A stretch of 64,000 nt of DNA from Engraulis encrasicolus (GCF_034702125.1 NC_085880.1:18833528-18897527), one strand, 5' to 3'; numbered from the stretch's first letter, positions 38,201-50,899 are shown. Numbers and translations are program-made. The notes: generated from the sequence alone by a model not told the origin.

Positions 38201-41200
38201 TATATAGCGTTTTGGAAAAGAGCTCTTCATATCTAAACACCCCTAGTGACCAGAAATTGAATTGCGGGGAGAAAGCAGAAAGACTTAAGGTCAGATTAGA
38301 CTTCAGCAACTGCGCATGTCAAAAGTTGCTTGGCAGTGGCCACGAACCAACTTTGCCTTCATGCATCTGCGCCCGAGGTCTCGTTGCGAGCCACATTTGA
38401 AATAGCGTGATTACAGTCACTACATTGCAAGCACTGCAGTCATTATTAAGCAATGTTGCTTTCTAGCCCAGTTAGCTAAGTATATTCACACAAACGGCAA
38501 AGGCAATGTACTGGTATCATTATTTGACATACCCAGTCTGTTTTCACGTGCATAAAATGCAAGCACAAACAGTTGACTCTGCCAATGTGTGTTTACATTC
38601 AGTGGAGGAACTCAGTAGTAAAACTGCAGGCATTGTGCCACAAGTATTCAACTGATGCATTGTTTGTTACTTAGCTTGCACCTTCGTGTATTTACACACA
38701 AGAGAAAACAACTCTCCTCAGCCTCACACACACCAGGGTTTCCCCCAGCACTTTATTGCTAAGGAGGCCACCTTGACAATAAGCACCTACCACCTTGACT
38801 AAGTCCCCTGAAAAGATAAAGATTTCATGTTGTGAATGTAATTTCTAAAGTAGCATAACCAAAAAACATGTACTTTTAACGCGCCACCACCTTGACTAAC
38901 AACAATTCTGGGGGAAAGACTGCACGCATTACCCCAAGTGCAGTGCCAGAGTCAGAGAAGAAGTCAGTATTTCCATTCTGCTGAAGGTAGAGCTACAAAG
39001 TACTTACGCGTTGCCAGATTCGTTGGCGGCCGCCACAGTCTTGACGTCATCCACGGCACTGTTGAAGCTCTGGATGTTTTCGGAGGAGTAGAGGCCGGAG
39101 GGGTTGTTGTACTGGTTGGTGACCACCTTGGAGCCTGCCGGGGAGAAGGGCATGGCACTACGGTTGTGGGCCGCGCCTATGGGCTTCACCTCCTGAGAAG
39201 AGACATTTAGACAGTCATTAGGGTAGTGTTTCTCAACAGGGGCTCTACATCCCTCCCAGGGGGCTTTGGGAAGCCCTAGGGGGGCTTTGAGAAGGATATA
39301 CATGGATTCTAAATGTTGTTTATAACCTGACTGCGGGAACCTAGCTGTGAACAACTCAACCTCTGATTGTTGGAAACTGCTGTCGGTCAAAACATTAGCT
39401 CATGTGGTTGGCTGCCAGTGTCTTGCCCCTCCTCATAGCATTGTGTTGATCAACACTGAGTAAGTTAAGGCAAAGTCACATTAATGCCACATTTGATACA
39501 CTCAAAATGTTTAATGTGCTTAACGAAACTAAAAGCAAAAGGTTGATATTTATAGTATAACTTTTGTATGTTTATTGTTTTGAACCTATGCTCAATCACT
39601 TTCTTGGCTAGTTGAGAGGGCATTCCAAGTTGACTGACCCAGATAAATGTACCACAACAATCAAGTGGTAAATCACAGAATAGAAGGGCTTATGGAAGCA
39701 AAATAATGCTACAGGGTAGTTCCATAAAGCTTATAGAGTATTACAAGGCTCTTCTATTACAAGGCTCACCTACACCATAACATTGAATTAACAAGACCAG
39801 TCATTCAACACACATTCTGGAATTTCCCGCTTGCTTTCCTTGCATAAACTATGACTTAACTGAATCCTGACACACACCAACATACACAAACACAAACACA
39901 CACACCACAAAGGGATAGCCAAAACACAGGACCTCTTTGCACACCTGATGGGAGTAAAGTAGGTGCCGTCTAGGCCTTGCCTTGCCTGTGCAGCTGTTGC
40001 GCACTAGTGCATTTAGAAAGGCCTGACGCGACTTGTCTGTTTATGAAAGGAAAGCTTCACAAGAACTTAAGCTGAGTCTACAAACACAAGCATGGGGTAA
40101 GAACAAAGGCCCCCATTGGACACTACAGCTGCTTAATGGCCACATCACATGCTTCAGAAAAGTCTGTCTGCAGTCTACTGTACTGTTAGCCTGGGCGAAG
40201 CTGACTGTTAACTCCGTCAAACAGTCTGGCGAAACCCATATTGTGCTTTATTAGCATGACTGGTACGATATAGTGTCGCAAAAGCATACAAATATCAAAA
40301 CAAACATGTGAATAGTGTTGTTACCTTAACCAATCAGTAACGGACTTCGTGGGTGAGTTCTGCTTCACCACTCTCAACTGTTTCGTAATTGACTAAACAG
40401 TGAGCGAACCGAGCTAGGAGGCTTTTGCCAGACTAAGTGCGGAGCCAAAATCTTTGGGTGGAGTACATAGGATGGCGTAACCAGGCTACCGTACTGTACG
40501 CCCACTTAGATGCTTAAAGACTCGAAAAGGAACCAGCAACAGATCAAGAATGCCCCGAAAAGGCCCGGTCGTGGCCTAATGGTAGGGCACTGGGTTACTA
40601 CACGGGCGACCCGGGTTCGATTCTGGCCCGGGTCATTTGCCAGTCCTTCCCCGCCTCTCTCTCCCCACTCGTTTCCTGTCCTTCTCTCACTGTCCTATCA
40701 CAGATAAAGGCATAAAAAGCCCTAAAAAATATCTTAAGAATAGAATGCACAGAAAAGTGTTGGTGAAAGGAAACCACAGGGCAGCAACAGTCAGCGTTAT
40801 TTGGCATTGAGAGGGTGTGTGATGGAAGAGATATAAATCATATCTCCACAGCGTGGTGCAACCACACCGGTAATTCACCGCTTGTTTTTTTTTCGCCCTC
40901 TGCTGTAGCCGCTGCCCCTTACAATAGCACAGTGGTTCTCAAACTTTTCCCATCATTCCCCCCTTCGGAGGGTCTGGATGCTTCCGAGCCCCCCCGCCCA
41001 AGCAACAGCAGTAGCCTACTCGCGCAGATTTTACGATTTCTGCGCTGTGCAGCATTAAAGGAAAAGTGACTGGTGAGATAAAACAAAGAGGGACTACAGT
41101 GGAATGCAGATGTGTGTTCATTTCCTATATGAGAATTAATAATATAATGTTTATAACTATGTATATGATGCTTAAAACGTATTGGCTTATTGGCGAGACA

Positions 41201-44200
41201 AGAAATCATTTCCTTGGGGGAAAATAAAAATAAAAATCAGATGTCACAAGCCCCCCCTGTGATGCCTCCGCGCCCCCCCAGGGGGGCTTACGCCCCACTT
41301 TGAGAAACACTGCAATAGCAGAACGGTGTCCCTTGTCTACTCCCTCATACACACTTTCTGTCTGCTTTCACACACATACGCTTCTTTTTCTTTCTCACAC
41401 ATACAGTCTTCCTCTCTCTCTGTCTCTCTCACACATACACACCACCTCCCTTTCTCTGTTTCTGTGTGTCTCTCTCTCCCACACACACAGATATATACAG
41501 TCTCTCCCACACACCACTCTCCCTTCCTCGGTCACACATACCTGTACACTCTCTCTAAGACACACACACACACACACATACACTCTCTTCCTCACACTCA
41601 CACTCTCCCTCACACTCACACATACACTCTCTCAAAGAAACGCACACATACACTTTCTCAAAGAAACACACACATACACTCTCTTCCTCACACTCACACT
41701 CTCTCACACATACACATACACACTCTCACTCACACAGACACACGCACAAACAGTACACACACGCAGCCCCTCCCATCTCATCTGTGAGTGCAGGCTTCCT
41801 GAACTGGCCTGCTCTCCACTCCTCTCGTCTCCCAGCCCCGTTCAGTTCCCTCCCCTCCCCTCCCCTCCCGTGCCTTTTGACCTTCCTCTTCCTCTCGCAG
41901 CGACGCTCTGTTGCGTCATGGCGCGAGTGATAAACCCTCCGCGTCTCCAAGGAGACAGGCTTGTTGGGACATAAACAATGACATCACAAATGGCTACTTG
42001 GACCGCAGAGCCGTTTGCTTTTTCAGGTCCGCTTACACAGTCAAGTCAAGTCAGAGCAGCGCTTAGTGCTGATGATGCAGGGGTAAGACAGACAGAAAGA
42101 CAGACAAACAGACGGTATGTGTGTGTGAGTCAGTGAAAGCTGTAGAATGAGTCAGTAAGCGGATACTGCTGATAAACCAGGTGTGTACCTGCGGTTCTGA
42201 CGCCAGGTTCATCTTGTAAGGGTTGGTCTTACCCTCCTCCGACGATAGTGGCGACCACATTTTGGACTCAGACCTTGAATCAAAAGAAAAAAGAAAGAAG
42301 AATCATGAAGTCATTGGCTTGTCAACAGCGTCGTTTCGTTTCTAGCTCACACGCACAACTCACCACAGTCTTGCAGCTACAGCGGGAACAGTAAAACCTG
42401 AACACTATAGTCGCCTCAGGCACTTTTCCACACTTACCAAATGAGTTATGAGTCAGATTTGGGTTTACGACAACCAGGTGATTGCTGCTGCAAGACAGGG
42501 CCGATGGCAGGCACACTGTGTGTAACCTAACGTAAAGGCCCCGTTTACACATACCCAGGTATTTTGATAAACAAACGTTTACAAAAATATTTTTTTTCAT
42601 TCACACCATGGGCAAATCTGCATAAATATGCCGCCGAGAGCGGTCATAAATGTGTTCAGGCTGTGCGTGGTAAGGCGAATGCCATTCAAGTCACAGTTTT
42701 TATCTGTTTATATACAAACGCTAACAAGAGGGGTTTTTATGTTTTTTTTTAAATCTCCACTTTTGCCGGAGTTCAAGGGTTAGTTTCAGAGGAATTTCAA
42801 GTTTCAGAGGATTCGTTTCAGAGGGAAAACGGAGGGAAAGGTCTTCGTTCATCCAAATAACCGGGTGTGTATAAACGGCTCCTAAGAGACGTGCCAGCTC
42901 CATACAGAGCCAATGAAGCAGATGCTATCACACAACAACAGAAGCGACATTAGGAATGTCACAAGTCATTAGCTAAAGTGGGAGCAAGAACGCAAGGCAA
43001 GGCTAGGCAAGACACAGCAGAACAAGTTCACTTAACTACTTGAAGAGTAGGTAGAGCACTACTAGTATCAAAATGCATTTGCCCATATAATTATTATTAT
43101 TATTTTTACCACATTAATCAACTGAAGTGCCTGGACCAAGGACCTTTTTTTTCTCCAGTCTAAGTTGACTCGACTACTTGGCTACCAGCTATACCCACCC
43201 TGTGCAAACACACTTCTTGAAACCTGTGACCTGTACACACAGCACAGCACAGCACAGCACACACACCTAGTTCTGTCTGCAACTCTCACTGAAGTGCCAT
43301 GCTTCAAGCCTCAAGTTTCTCGTTACTAGTTGGTTTAGAAAAATCAGTGAAACTTACAGAAACAAACACAATCAATGAGTGGGATTAGTTTATCTGTGAA
43401 GCACACAATGGCAATGTTCCTGATCATATTTACCTGTTGTAGTAATCAAGATGATATTCACCTAGAACTGCACACAGATCAACATGTAGCTACATCGGCA
43501 GTAGCACCTGGCTTTACTTTCTGTACTTTTACATGTATTTTGTGTTGTGATAGTAGCCTATATGTTTTGTGATGTGATATTGTTTGTCTGCTGTATTACT
43601 ATTACTATGCCAGAATTCACATTAGGACATTATTGAAAATGCATACTGGTAGGCTACCTTCTATATCTCCTCTATATGTCTTGTGTTGTGTCCAGTCTTG
43701 CACTTTAAATGTCTGTATGTGTATTGTATGGGTACTGTATGTGTACTGTCTATGTCTATATCTTATGTCTATGTCTGCACAGGGAAGAAAGAAACATAAC
43801 TTAAATACTTTCTATGACCAGCGCATGTAAAGAAATTGATAGTAAAGCTGACTTGACTTGACTAAGCCTGTGCTGTTGGCAGAGTATGACATAGTAAAAG
43901 GTGTGTTGTTCAATTCACTCAAGCCTGTGCAAGTCATCAGGCCAGAAGTCATGCCTGCCTGCTACCTACCTGTCGATAGAGAGCACCATCTCGTCCCCAC
44001 AGGCTTTGATCTTGTTCTGGGCTTCCAGGTGGGTCATGCCATCCGTGGCCTCCCCATCTATTGCCAGGATCTGGTCTCCAATGCACATGTTGGCCTGGGC
44101 TGCCTTGCTGCCTGGAGTAACCTGGCGGATGATGGACAGTCCATTGTCAAATGTCACTCACAAGGGGCATACTTTACAAATTACTTGTACTTGTCTAAAT

Positions 44201-44957
44201 TACCCTTTGGGATTCAAAACTTGTAAACTCTTTACAACACACAGTCTTTCACTCCAGTTTCACTTCACATGAAAAAGGTCAAGTTGAAGTTCATAGCAAT
44301 ACTCTACGCCTTTGATGTTTATGGCGAAACAGTTTCTTTCACTTCCTCCCAATACAGTACACATAAATTCTGCATCTGCCTGTCTGTCCATAACATACAG
44401 TACCATTCCATGTACACTGTGCTATGTCATGTAACAACGCTTTATTGTTGTTAGTGCCATAAAAAGGAATTGTGCCAATGTTACAATGTCGCCAGCAGCG
44501 TTCTGTTCACATCCATATGTTTCAGAGGAGGGGCACAGTCACTTCGTTCACTGTAGGCTACTGGCTACAGTAAGTTACATGGACGTTGGCAGGGCGGTGT
44601 AACTTCCTTCCATTATAGGCTACTTTCTGAACATAGAACATTTTCGAAATCCCAATACGACCCAAATGGCGGGCGCACCATGAAGGTAATTCTATGGATC
44701 ATGAATGAGTGTGTATGAGAGCGGTGGCTTCCCGTGGCACAATACGCGCAGCGACTCACACTCACACACACGCGAGCAGACAGACACACTAGCAGCTACG
44801 CCAAGATCAACAAGTTGACTGTCTAGCTGTGTAAAAATAACAAAACACAATGAGAGACACTTACACGTGAGATGGTCAGTGGCTGTTCAAAATCCTTCCC
44901 ACCAACCAAACGGAATCCCCAAGGCCCTGGACCTTGCATAACAACCTTAACAGGCAT
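33293..44957 (-). CDS. pdlim1: pdlim1 (CLP36/Elfin), PDZ and LIM domain protein 1 (complete, 7 exons)
   Basis: Cytoskeletal adaptor that binds alpha-actinin on actin stress fibres and Z-lines. Coding exons on the minus strand: 44957-44865, 44121-43970, 42273-42189, 39192-39008, 36342-36200, 35439-35319, 33479-33293. All phases agree and give 321 residues (human: 329). The PDZ domain (about residues 3-84) starts [20 protein letters not shown] and continues [24 protein letters not shown]-like motif follows at about 118-148 ([22 protein letters not shown]). The LIM domain begins at CDKCGSGI (residue 252) and runs through [10 protein letters not shown] and DKIYCEKH. The end [15 protein letters not shown] matches the family C-terminus. 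The start was chosen because the ATG directly precedes the PDZ; the frame stays open upstream but has no ATG. The exon 3 acceptor is CAAG|G, slightly weak. Confidence 0.94.
33820..33970. repeat. Degenerate ~48-bp tandem repeat
   Basis: AACTTATCCCAGCCAGTCAC-like units recur about three times, each with ACTATGACTGTACTCC. In pdlim1 intron 6. Confidence 0.7.
34095..34165 (-). mobile_element. tRNA-like fragment (SINE head, minus orientation)
   Basis: The minus strand reads CCGTGGTTTAAATGGTTGGG then AGGGATTCGATTCCGGC, resembling box A and box B of a tRNA. The acceptor stem does not pair, so this is a SINE relic and not a tRNA gene. Confidence 0.55.
34797..34920. mobile_element. Copy of the GCCCGGGACAA repeat
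   Basis: CTGAGCCCAGGACAAAATCA, then TAATGAGGACACAATT and CTCTGGGCCCGGGACAACTG. It matches 49196-49353 and 25508-25645. Confidence 0.6.
35217..35297. repeat. (GAAA)n microsatellite adjacent to pdlim1 exon 6
   Basis: About 17 GAAA units ending 22 bases from the exon 6 end at 35319. In the transcript it is (UUUC)n just inside intron 6. Confidence 0.95.
36355..36600. repeat. GAGGAGAGAGGAGGTT minisatellite
   Basis: GAGGTTGAGGAGAGAG-type units with a higher-order block (CTCAGTTAAGGAGAGAGGCG) repeated twice. It begins about 13 bases upstream of the pdlim1 exon 5 acceptor, so it occupies the polypyrimidine-tract side of that splice site. Confidence 0.85.
37287..37375. mobile_element. Partial SINE body
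   Basis: (ATTAC)n then TTGGCAGACGCTTAATAACC and AAAGCGACTTAC. Same family as 9883-10114 but lacking the tRNA head. Confidence 0.6.
37487..37665 (+). mobile_element. tRNA-derived SINE, second family (copy 1)
   Basis: GCCATGGCTCAGACGGTAGG (box A-like), a decayed box B region, then a body CCCCACTGGCTTCCTGTCC. Closely similar to 40560-40735. Confidence 0.65.
37729..38070. repeat. ACCTCCGCCAAGGAGG repeat with internal tandem duplication
   Basis: Begins with the palindrome CCTCCGCCAAGGAGG. A unit of about 135 bases (CATAACTCAAAAACTAATCA to GGACTTTTTGAAAGATTCT) occurs twice, near 37796 and 37938. I recognise the CCTCCGCCAAGGAGG/AACTCAAAAA signature as a repeat spread through many marine animal genomes. 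Confidence 0.65.
40560..40735 (+). mobile_element. tRNA-derived SINE, second family (copy 2)
   Basis: CGTGGCCTAATGGTAGGGCA (box A) and CCCGGGTTCGATTCTGG (box B), then a body ending GATAAAGGCATAAAAAGCC. The tRNA-like acceptor ends do not pair, so it is not a functional tRNA. Confidence 0.75.
40930..41312. mobile_element. hAT-like MITE with perfect 8-bp duplication
   Basis: Starts CAGTGGTTCTCAAACTTTTC and ends CACTTTGAGAAACACTG. It is flanked by CAATAGCA at 40922-40929 and 41313-41320. In pdlim1 intron 3. Confidence 0.9.
41340..41765. repeat. Compound CT/CA-rich low-complexity tract
   Basis: Interspersed CTCTCTCTC and CACACATACA blocks, with larger repeats of ACTCACACTCTC. Translations of it are meaningless repeats. 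In pdlim1 intron 3. Confidence 0.9.
43065..43145. repeat. Half copy of the CACTTCAGTTGATTAATGTG fold-back repeat
   Basis: AAAATGCATTTGCCCATATAA, then CATTAATCAACTGAAGTGCC, matches the right arm of the element at 53873-54048. Confidence 0.65.
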
Positions 44958-45149
44958 GATTGGAGAACTTTGCTGAATATCTCCTGGACAGCAAAAATCT
45001 ACACTCCACTTTCCGAAGTGGATTTCTATAAACTCTGAAACCGGGAGGTGCTCTTGTGCTCTGAAATCCACAGTCGGAAGGGGCGGAACTACAAGCGAAT
45101 TCAGCGAATAGTTTGCTCAGAAGTGTGCGCTGATAAGAATGTGGCTCCA

Positions 45150-45540
45150 GCGTTTGTTTAGCGGAGTCAGAGCCATCTAATAACAGAGTTGCGCAAACCG
45201 GGGACCAGGAAGTCGGTTGGTGATGTGATTCGCGTAGATTAAAATGTTTCTTAACAGTAAACTTCTGTTCATTGGAAACTAACACAGAACCATCACATAC
45301 CAAACAAAGATTAAGTACAAACAAATTACATGACCTTTACCACATTTTCTGTGTTATACCGCCACCTCCTGGAACTAAGTAACTTCTAATAGAACTAAAG
45401 TCAATGGGGATTTCCATGTTAACTCTCCGTGAGGCTCCATGAGAGCCGCCATTGCTGTGGAAAGATTGGTCCATAGAGGTCTATGGGAGTGGCGTAACTC
45501 TGATATTAGATGGCTCTGAGCGGAGTAACATTACGTCATC
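45150..45540. repeat. Inverted repeat just upstream of pdlim1
   Basis: GCGGAGTCAGAGCCATCTAA near 45163 pairs with TTAGATGGCTCTGAGCGGAG near 45507. It begins about 190 bases upstream of the pdlim1 ATG, so it may overlap or abut its promoter. Confidence 0.65.
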
Positions 45541-47839
45541 AGATTAGATGCAGGCTTACCATTTATGGTAGAGCCAAATCCCAGGATGTGGAATGCGCCG
45601 CTCCCAAATTTTGGGATTCCTGGCAGCGAGCGGCAGTGAGCATTCTCCCAAGGCATACCCAAACATGTCCGCTATAATGGACCAGAGGCCACATTCTCGA
45701 CCTGGAGGTCCCCCTTTTGTCAGTTTTAAAAGTTGTCTTCATCGTGTTCACATAACCTCTCTTGGGACTTCGACGTTCCCTCATATGAACTTATGATTGA
45801 CATGGCCCTGATGTAAGAAGATAAACATGTTTAGAAAGCTATATGATGTATGAAAAGTGGGTACAGAATCACACGTGTACCGTGCGCCATGAATGACGAC
45901 AATAAAAAGGGCAATAGTTTAATGTAGTTTATTAAATATTGCATAATAATACAGAAAATCACAGCAGTAAATATTGTTTTCCTTTCAATATTGTAACAGC
46001 ACCGCAAATAAGCAAACAAAAGAAAACCTGCAATGTGCGTCTCGTCAAAGGTTCACATAGGCTAATTATCATGTACTATCGCGGCGATGATGCACACCTT
46101 AGTGCTGACACACGCTGCTACACTGTATCTACTTGGAAAATATTCTCTCCCGTCATGACAGCTACACCTGTGATAAAAACAATCAAAATATCCTTCAACA
46201 TGGCAAGGCCCACTGCAATATTGTGACAATATTGTCGGGAAGATAGCTGAAAATGAGGCACAATTGAATAAACCACATAAGTGACATAAGGCGTTATAAA
46301 TGTCCAAGACAAGACGATGATAATAAGCATAATGTTAAAAATATGCTTCAGACTGTGCTCAACAATTCTCACTCTGTGCTTTGCCAAAAATAAAAACAAA
46401 TCCTTCTAGGTCCTGTAAATAAACTGGTATATTCATAGAACTTTAGTGTGACTTTCAATCACTTGCATTCTCATCTTTTTTTATATAATACATATTTACA
46501 TTTCATAGGACAAGCTCATGAACGGTTTTACATATCAGTTCATGCTCCAAAATAGGTACTGATCAGTTTGACATACAAGGAGAGGTGTTTATAACCCCAC
46601 ATTAATACATTCATACATCAAATGATGTTTGTGGAGCCAGAGACAAAGAAACAAAAACAAAAAAGAAAGAAATGTAATGATTTCCATGTCTATGTTGCAA
46701 AATGATTCACCAGTGAACTGCCATATATGTCTAGGAAGATCATATCAATACTGTGATGGAGTGACCATCATTAGGGTTGTGTTCTGACTGTCACACCAAT
46801 GAGCTTGGCTCTTTGGTGTAGCAGTCAGAGCCCCAGTTTACTATCCAGATGGCTGGGGTACGAGTCCCAGCAGGGCAACTCTACTCCCCATCGCTACAAA
46901 TACCACCAGTCACAGGATACTATTCTGGTAGTCTGAGATGGTTATTATCTGTCTTGAAGGCTGATGGATGGGACAGTAGGCCTATAGTACTTCTTCACCT
47001 GCTTAATGATTTAGCCATTCTGCTATATTCTCCCATGTGGCCTGATTAGCTTTGAAGATTATGCACACTACTGTAAGTTGTCCAATAGGCTATAGTGTGG
47101 TAAAAAAAAAGGTCCTACAGTGTGATTGACATGGCACTGTGATACCCATACCCTTTAACATTTTGTGAACACACTGACAGTGATGGACAACCTCATAAGC
47201 TACAATCCAATGCCACAGATTCTAAATTACCTGTTTTTACCTGTCCAAATGCCCTAATTGGGCATGGTAAAACTAGGTAGATAATTTGTAATACATATAT
47301 GTGGAACTGGACTACAGCTTCTAAATTTGCTAATCACTACGCACTGATGTATTTTATGTGTATGTTCATTTCAACTTTATTGTAGCTGGTACAGCCCAAT
47401 ATCATTCATCACATAATTTCCTGGTAGGCCGATATCAGGAAACCAACACACTGCACAAAACCTTAAAGCCAATTTATCAGTGCAATAGGCACCTTGCTCA
47501 TCAGTGTCACACAGTTTCAAGACATTCTTAGTATTACAACTCAACAAATACAGTATTATTTCCTTTTAAAGCTTGGCAGTTGTAGACTGTTGCAGTTGAA
47601 CAACTCTCCCAAACACAGTCAGTCAGAATGAACAACCGGTAACTGTAAATTGAACTGTTTTCCCATGATTATTGTGGTGGACATAGAAAGGCAAGTTTAA
47701 GAAACAAACGTGAAGATATATTATTGAGGAAAATACAGAGACAACTCAGACCAAACAAGTAATTATTCATTCATAGAATAGATCAGTGATGTGTGAGGTG
47801 TACTGTATGGTGAAGCAAACACAAGAGCTCCAAAACCAT

Positions 47840-48290
47840 TGACAGTAAATAGAATGGACGCCAAATCAACGCTATTTGCCATTCAACGCTTTGAAGCCAG
47901 ATTTGGGAACATTCCAACTTACATTCCACCTTAGCAACGCCAAACGCAGGTGCTGATTGGACAACAACAAGACTTCTAACGGTCAATCAAACCATGTTCT
48001 GATGCTCATTGGTCAATTTAACTTTTAACATCTCTCTAAAACAAAACATCACCACAAAAAATCACCACCCTGGTAAGTTGGAGAGCAAGGGGACCTACTA
48101 GTTGAGCGAAAAATTATCCCCCTGGAGTGGCATTTAAGGGAGATACAGGGTTTTATGTCTCTCATAGGAATGAATGGGATTTGGCCATTTTTTGGTCTTT
48201 TTGGGTCCAACCTTGGCTCCAACTTGGCTTCAACAATGAAATAGAATTTTGGCCTCCATTCTATTTACTCTCAATGTCCAAAACTGATCC
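47840..48290. repeat. Fold-back repeat, CAGTAAATAGAATGGACGCC
   Basis: CAGTAAATAGAATGGACGCC near 47842 pairs with GGCCTCCATTCTATTTACTC near 48253. AAGCCAGATTTGG also pairs inward with CCAACTTGGCTTC. Confidence 0.6.
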
Positions 48291-49066
48291 AAGTACAGGC
48301 ACAAGACTGGATTTTGAGCAATAACTCTTAAAACATTACAAACATTCTCATGGCGATCACATCACTGGACGGCCTGGTGTGGTGGTCAATACGCATGTGT
48401 TAGCAAAACAACACTGATCTGGTAGTAAAGTGGAAAACAATAGTCACAATTTTCATGGTTAGATTAGATAACATATCATAATGTACATGTCCACTTGTTT
48501 GACAAGCTGTGAAAATGACAGATACAACTACAAAGATAGGCCCGGACCTAGCTCTTTCGCAAGTCTTTATATATTGCTAAACTGTTGACTGTATGGTTTT
48601 CCCACGACCTACGGTCTTGGTTAGGCAACTCACTGCTCAGCTATATTGTGTGGCCATGTAAACAACAAGTTATAGACTAATTGTGTCACTCACAGCTAAT
48701 GCAAATCAATTCGGTAAATCTCCAAGATAATTCAACATTATCCTGCCTGTCCCTCTTTGGTGTGGGCAACACAAGCACACACATGGATGAATGGAAGGCA
48801 AATCAAGCGAACCAACAACTGCATGTTCATAGAGCATGAATTGTGGTATAGCGAGGAAGAGGAAGAGGAAGCAAATAAAGGCATACTAGGAATTCTACGG
48901 GAGAATTTGTCATTTTGCCACTCAGCGTTCACACACTAACCTTCATCTCATTTATTCACACATCAGTCGTGTCTGTTTACTCCTGCAGGCACTCTGACCT
49001 AGCCTGGTCCTGACCATCCCATAATACTAACTCTGACCAGCATCGGCAGGCCGGTAATAAGAGCAC

Positions 49067-49442
49067 CAGGGTTCTAAATTAACCTTTTTCATCAACAGCC
49101 AAAATGGCTAGTAGATGTTAATCCTACTAGCCAAGTCGATCTTAATCCTATTTGCCAACAACATAGTCTACTAACTAATGGGTATAAGAAGTGGCCAGGG
49201 CTGCTGATAGCTTCAGCTGGGCCCGGGACAAAAACATCTGAAAGGGCCCCAAACCCAATCAATACCATGTAATGAGGATCCAATTCTGGGGCCCCCTCTC
49301 TCCCTGGGCCCGGAACAAGTGACAGCTTTGTACCCACCCTGTCGGCTTCCCTGTAAGTGGCCATTAAGTTTGTCTTTTCTACCAGCCAAACTGAATTGTC
49401 ACCAGCATTTGGCCGGTTTGCGGGTGTTCATTTAGAGCCCTG
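49067..49442. mobile_element. hAT-like MITE, CAGGGCTCTAAA family (copy 3), carrying a nested element
   Basis: CAGGGTTCTAAATTAACC at the start and TTCATTTAGAGCCCTG at the end. It is flanked by AAGAGCAC and AGGAGCAC (7 of 8). The element at 49196-49353 is inserted in it. Confidence 0.85.
49196..49353. mobile_element. Nested hAT-like MITE (GCCCGGGACAA type)
   Basis: Starts CAGGGCTGCTGATAGC and ends GTCGGCTTCCCTG. It is flanked by GAAGTGGC and TAAGTGGC (7 of 8) within the outer element. Confidence 0.8.
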
Positions 49443-49481
49443 AGGAGCACAGTGAAGAAGCAAAGCGCTAAGAAGAGATCT

Positions 49482-49608
49482 GGGATGCATTTCTGGAAAG
49501 CGTAGTTGCTAACTATGTCAGTTACTTTGTTGGTTGCAATGCAATTTCCTATTGGCAACTACCGAAGTTGCTAACTGCTAACAACTACGCTTTCCAAAAA
49601 TGCATCCC
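49482..49608. mobile_element. Palindromic MITE, family B (copy 3)
   Basis: GGGATGCATTTCTGGAAAGC and its complement at the ends, with the TTGTTGGTTGCAATGCAATT core. The least decayed of the four copies. Confidence 0.8.
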
Positions 49609-50697
49609 TGATCAGTGTCAGCCTCTTCCCCACCGCATTTACTGGCTCTCCTACTGATCAACTGTGTATTGTGATAATAAAATTAACAATATCAACAATC
49701 ATATTGTTATTCTCATCACTATAATTCAAATTACAGCATCATCAAATGAAAAGTTTTCTGGATGATAGGCTACTATGCAGTGAATCAGCATGTAAGAAAC
49801 TTGTCAATGCATTGGTGGGAATCAATTCAAATATTACTACCAGCCTATACGCTGAAGAAAATCTATCAGAATACCATGACACTCCAAAACACAGTGTAGT
49901 GCTACAACGAATGAATGGGACAAATATTTTTGATAAACTTAAGTGTGAACTGAGTACAAACATAGCCATTTTAGCAGAAAGGTACAGTAGACTTGAGGTA
50001 CACAACCCTACAAGCTAATAGTAGCCTATGCCACAGCTACCCTAACTGAAGTGGCAATGTTATACTTTCATTGAGTGTACTCATAGTAGGGCACTGGTTT
50101 GCCAGTGGAGCACTAGTGTCCTACCTTGATGGAGTAATAGACCTACTCTTCAGATACCACTATCTACAGCACGCTACATTGTATAACATGCCTCAAGTAA
50201 GCTACCAAGTGGCCAGTGTCCTTGTTGTATGCCTGGAGCGATGTGGATGCTGTGTGTAGGCTGATATTAAGATAGTAAGGGAATGAATGTTCTCATTCAT
50301 TTCAGGCACAGTGGGACTAGTGAAGTGCTGCTCGTCTGCATGACTATGTTGTGCAGCTGACAAAGGTCATGCATTAAACTGCCATCAGGGAATTTCAGAG
50401 GTCCGGTCTGAGGTATTTCTATTGATTTACGTTGTGATATCTTTACGTTTTGTTCTGATCTAACCAAATCCATACTTAGTTTTATGTTTTGTTACTATAC
50501 TTGTGGATGTTTTTGTTTTCTAATTTTCTCACACACCTCGAATGACATGAGAAAATCATGACTATTTAAAACGTGGTTGGCTCTCTGAGAAGAGTCTGTG
50601 TGTGGTTCATTTAAGTCAGCAAGGTTCACCTTGAGGTCATTCAGTTTTGAAATTCAAAGCCGTGGAATAGGGCCTGCTTGGAGGGCCATCAAGTATG

Positions 50698-50899
50698 CAG
50701 GGTTGGCCTGGGGGAGAGATAGGGCCCGGGCACTTTTGGCTAAGAGCCCCCCTCCCCCCACCCCATAATTAGCTGTGCAGAACTGACTCACTTTTTTCAG
50801 AAATGTAGATTTTGTTTTACATTTCTGAAAATAGGGGCCCACGAGGGTCCAGGGCCCACCGGGAAATGCCCGCTATGCCATCTGGCCAGTCCAGCCCTG
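50698..50899. mobile_element. hAT-like MITE with perfect 8-bp duplication
   Basis: Starts CAGGGTTGGCCTGG and ends CCAGTCCAGCCCTG. It is flanked by CAAGTATG at 50690-50697 and 50900-50907. Confidence 0.85.

Noticed and set aside
40567..40640. Possible tRNA gene with clear box A and box B
   Set aside because: The acceptor and anticodon stems do not pair properly and a SINE body follows, so it is a SINE head.
41300..41974. 224-residue His/Thr/Leu/Ser-rich open frame on the plus strand
   Set aside because: Simple CT/CA repeat inside a pdlim1 intron, without conserved motifs.
43966..44157. Independent small gene starting [12 protein letters not shown]
   Set aside because: Only the part from VTPGSKAAQ onward is real. 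It is pdlim1 exon 2, and the upstream residues are intron.
49746..50018. 90-residue plus-strand frame (MKSFLDDRLLCSESACKKLV)
   Set aside because: Looks protein-like by composition, but I recognise no family and see no flanking exons or start and end signals. It could be a transposon protein fragment and is not annotated as a gene.
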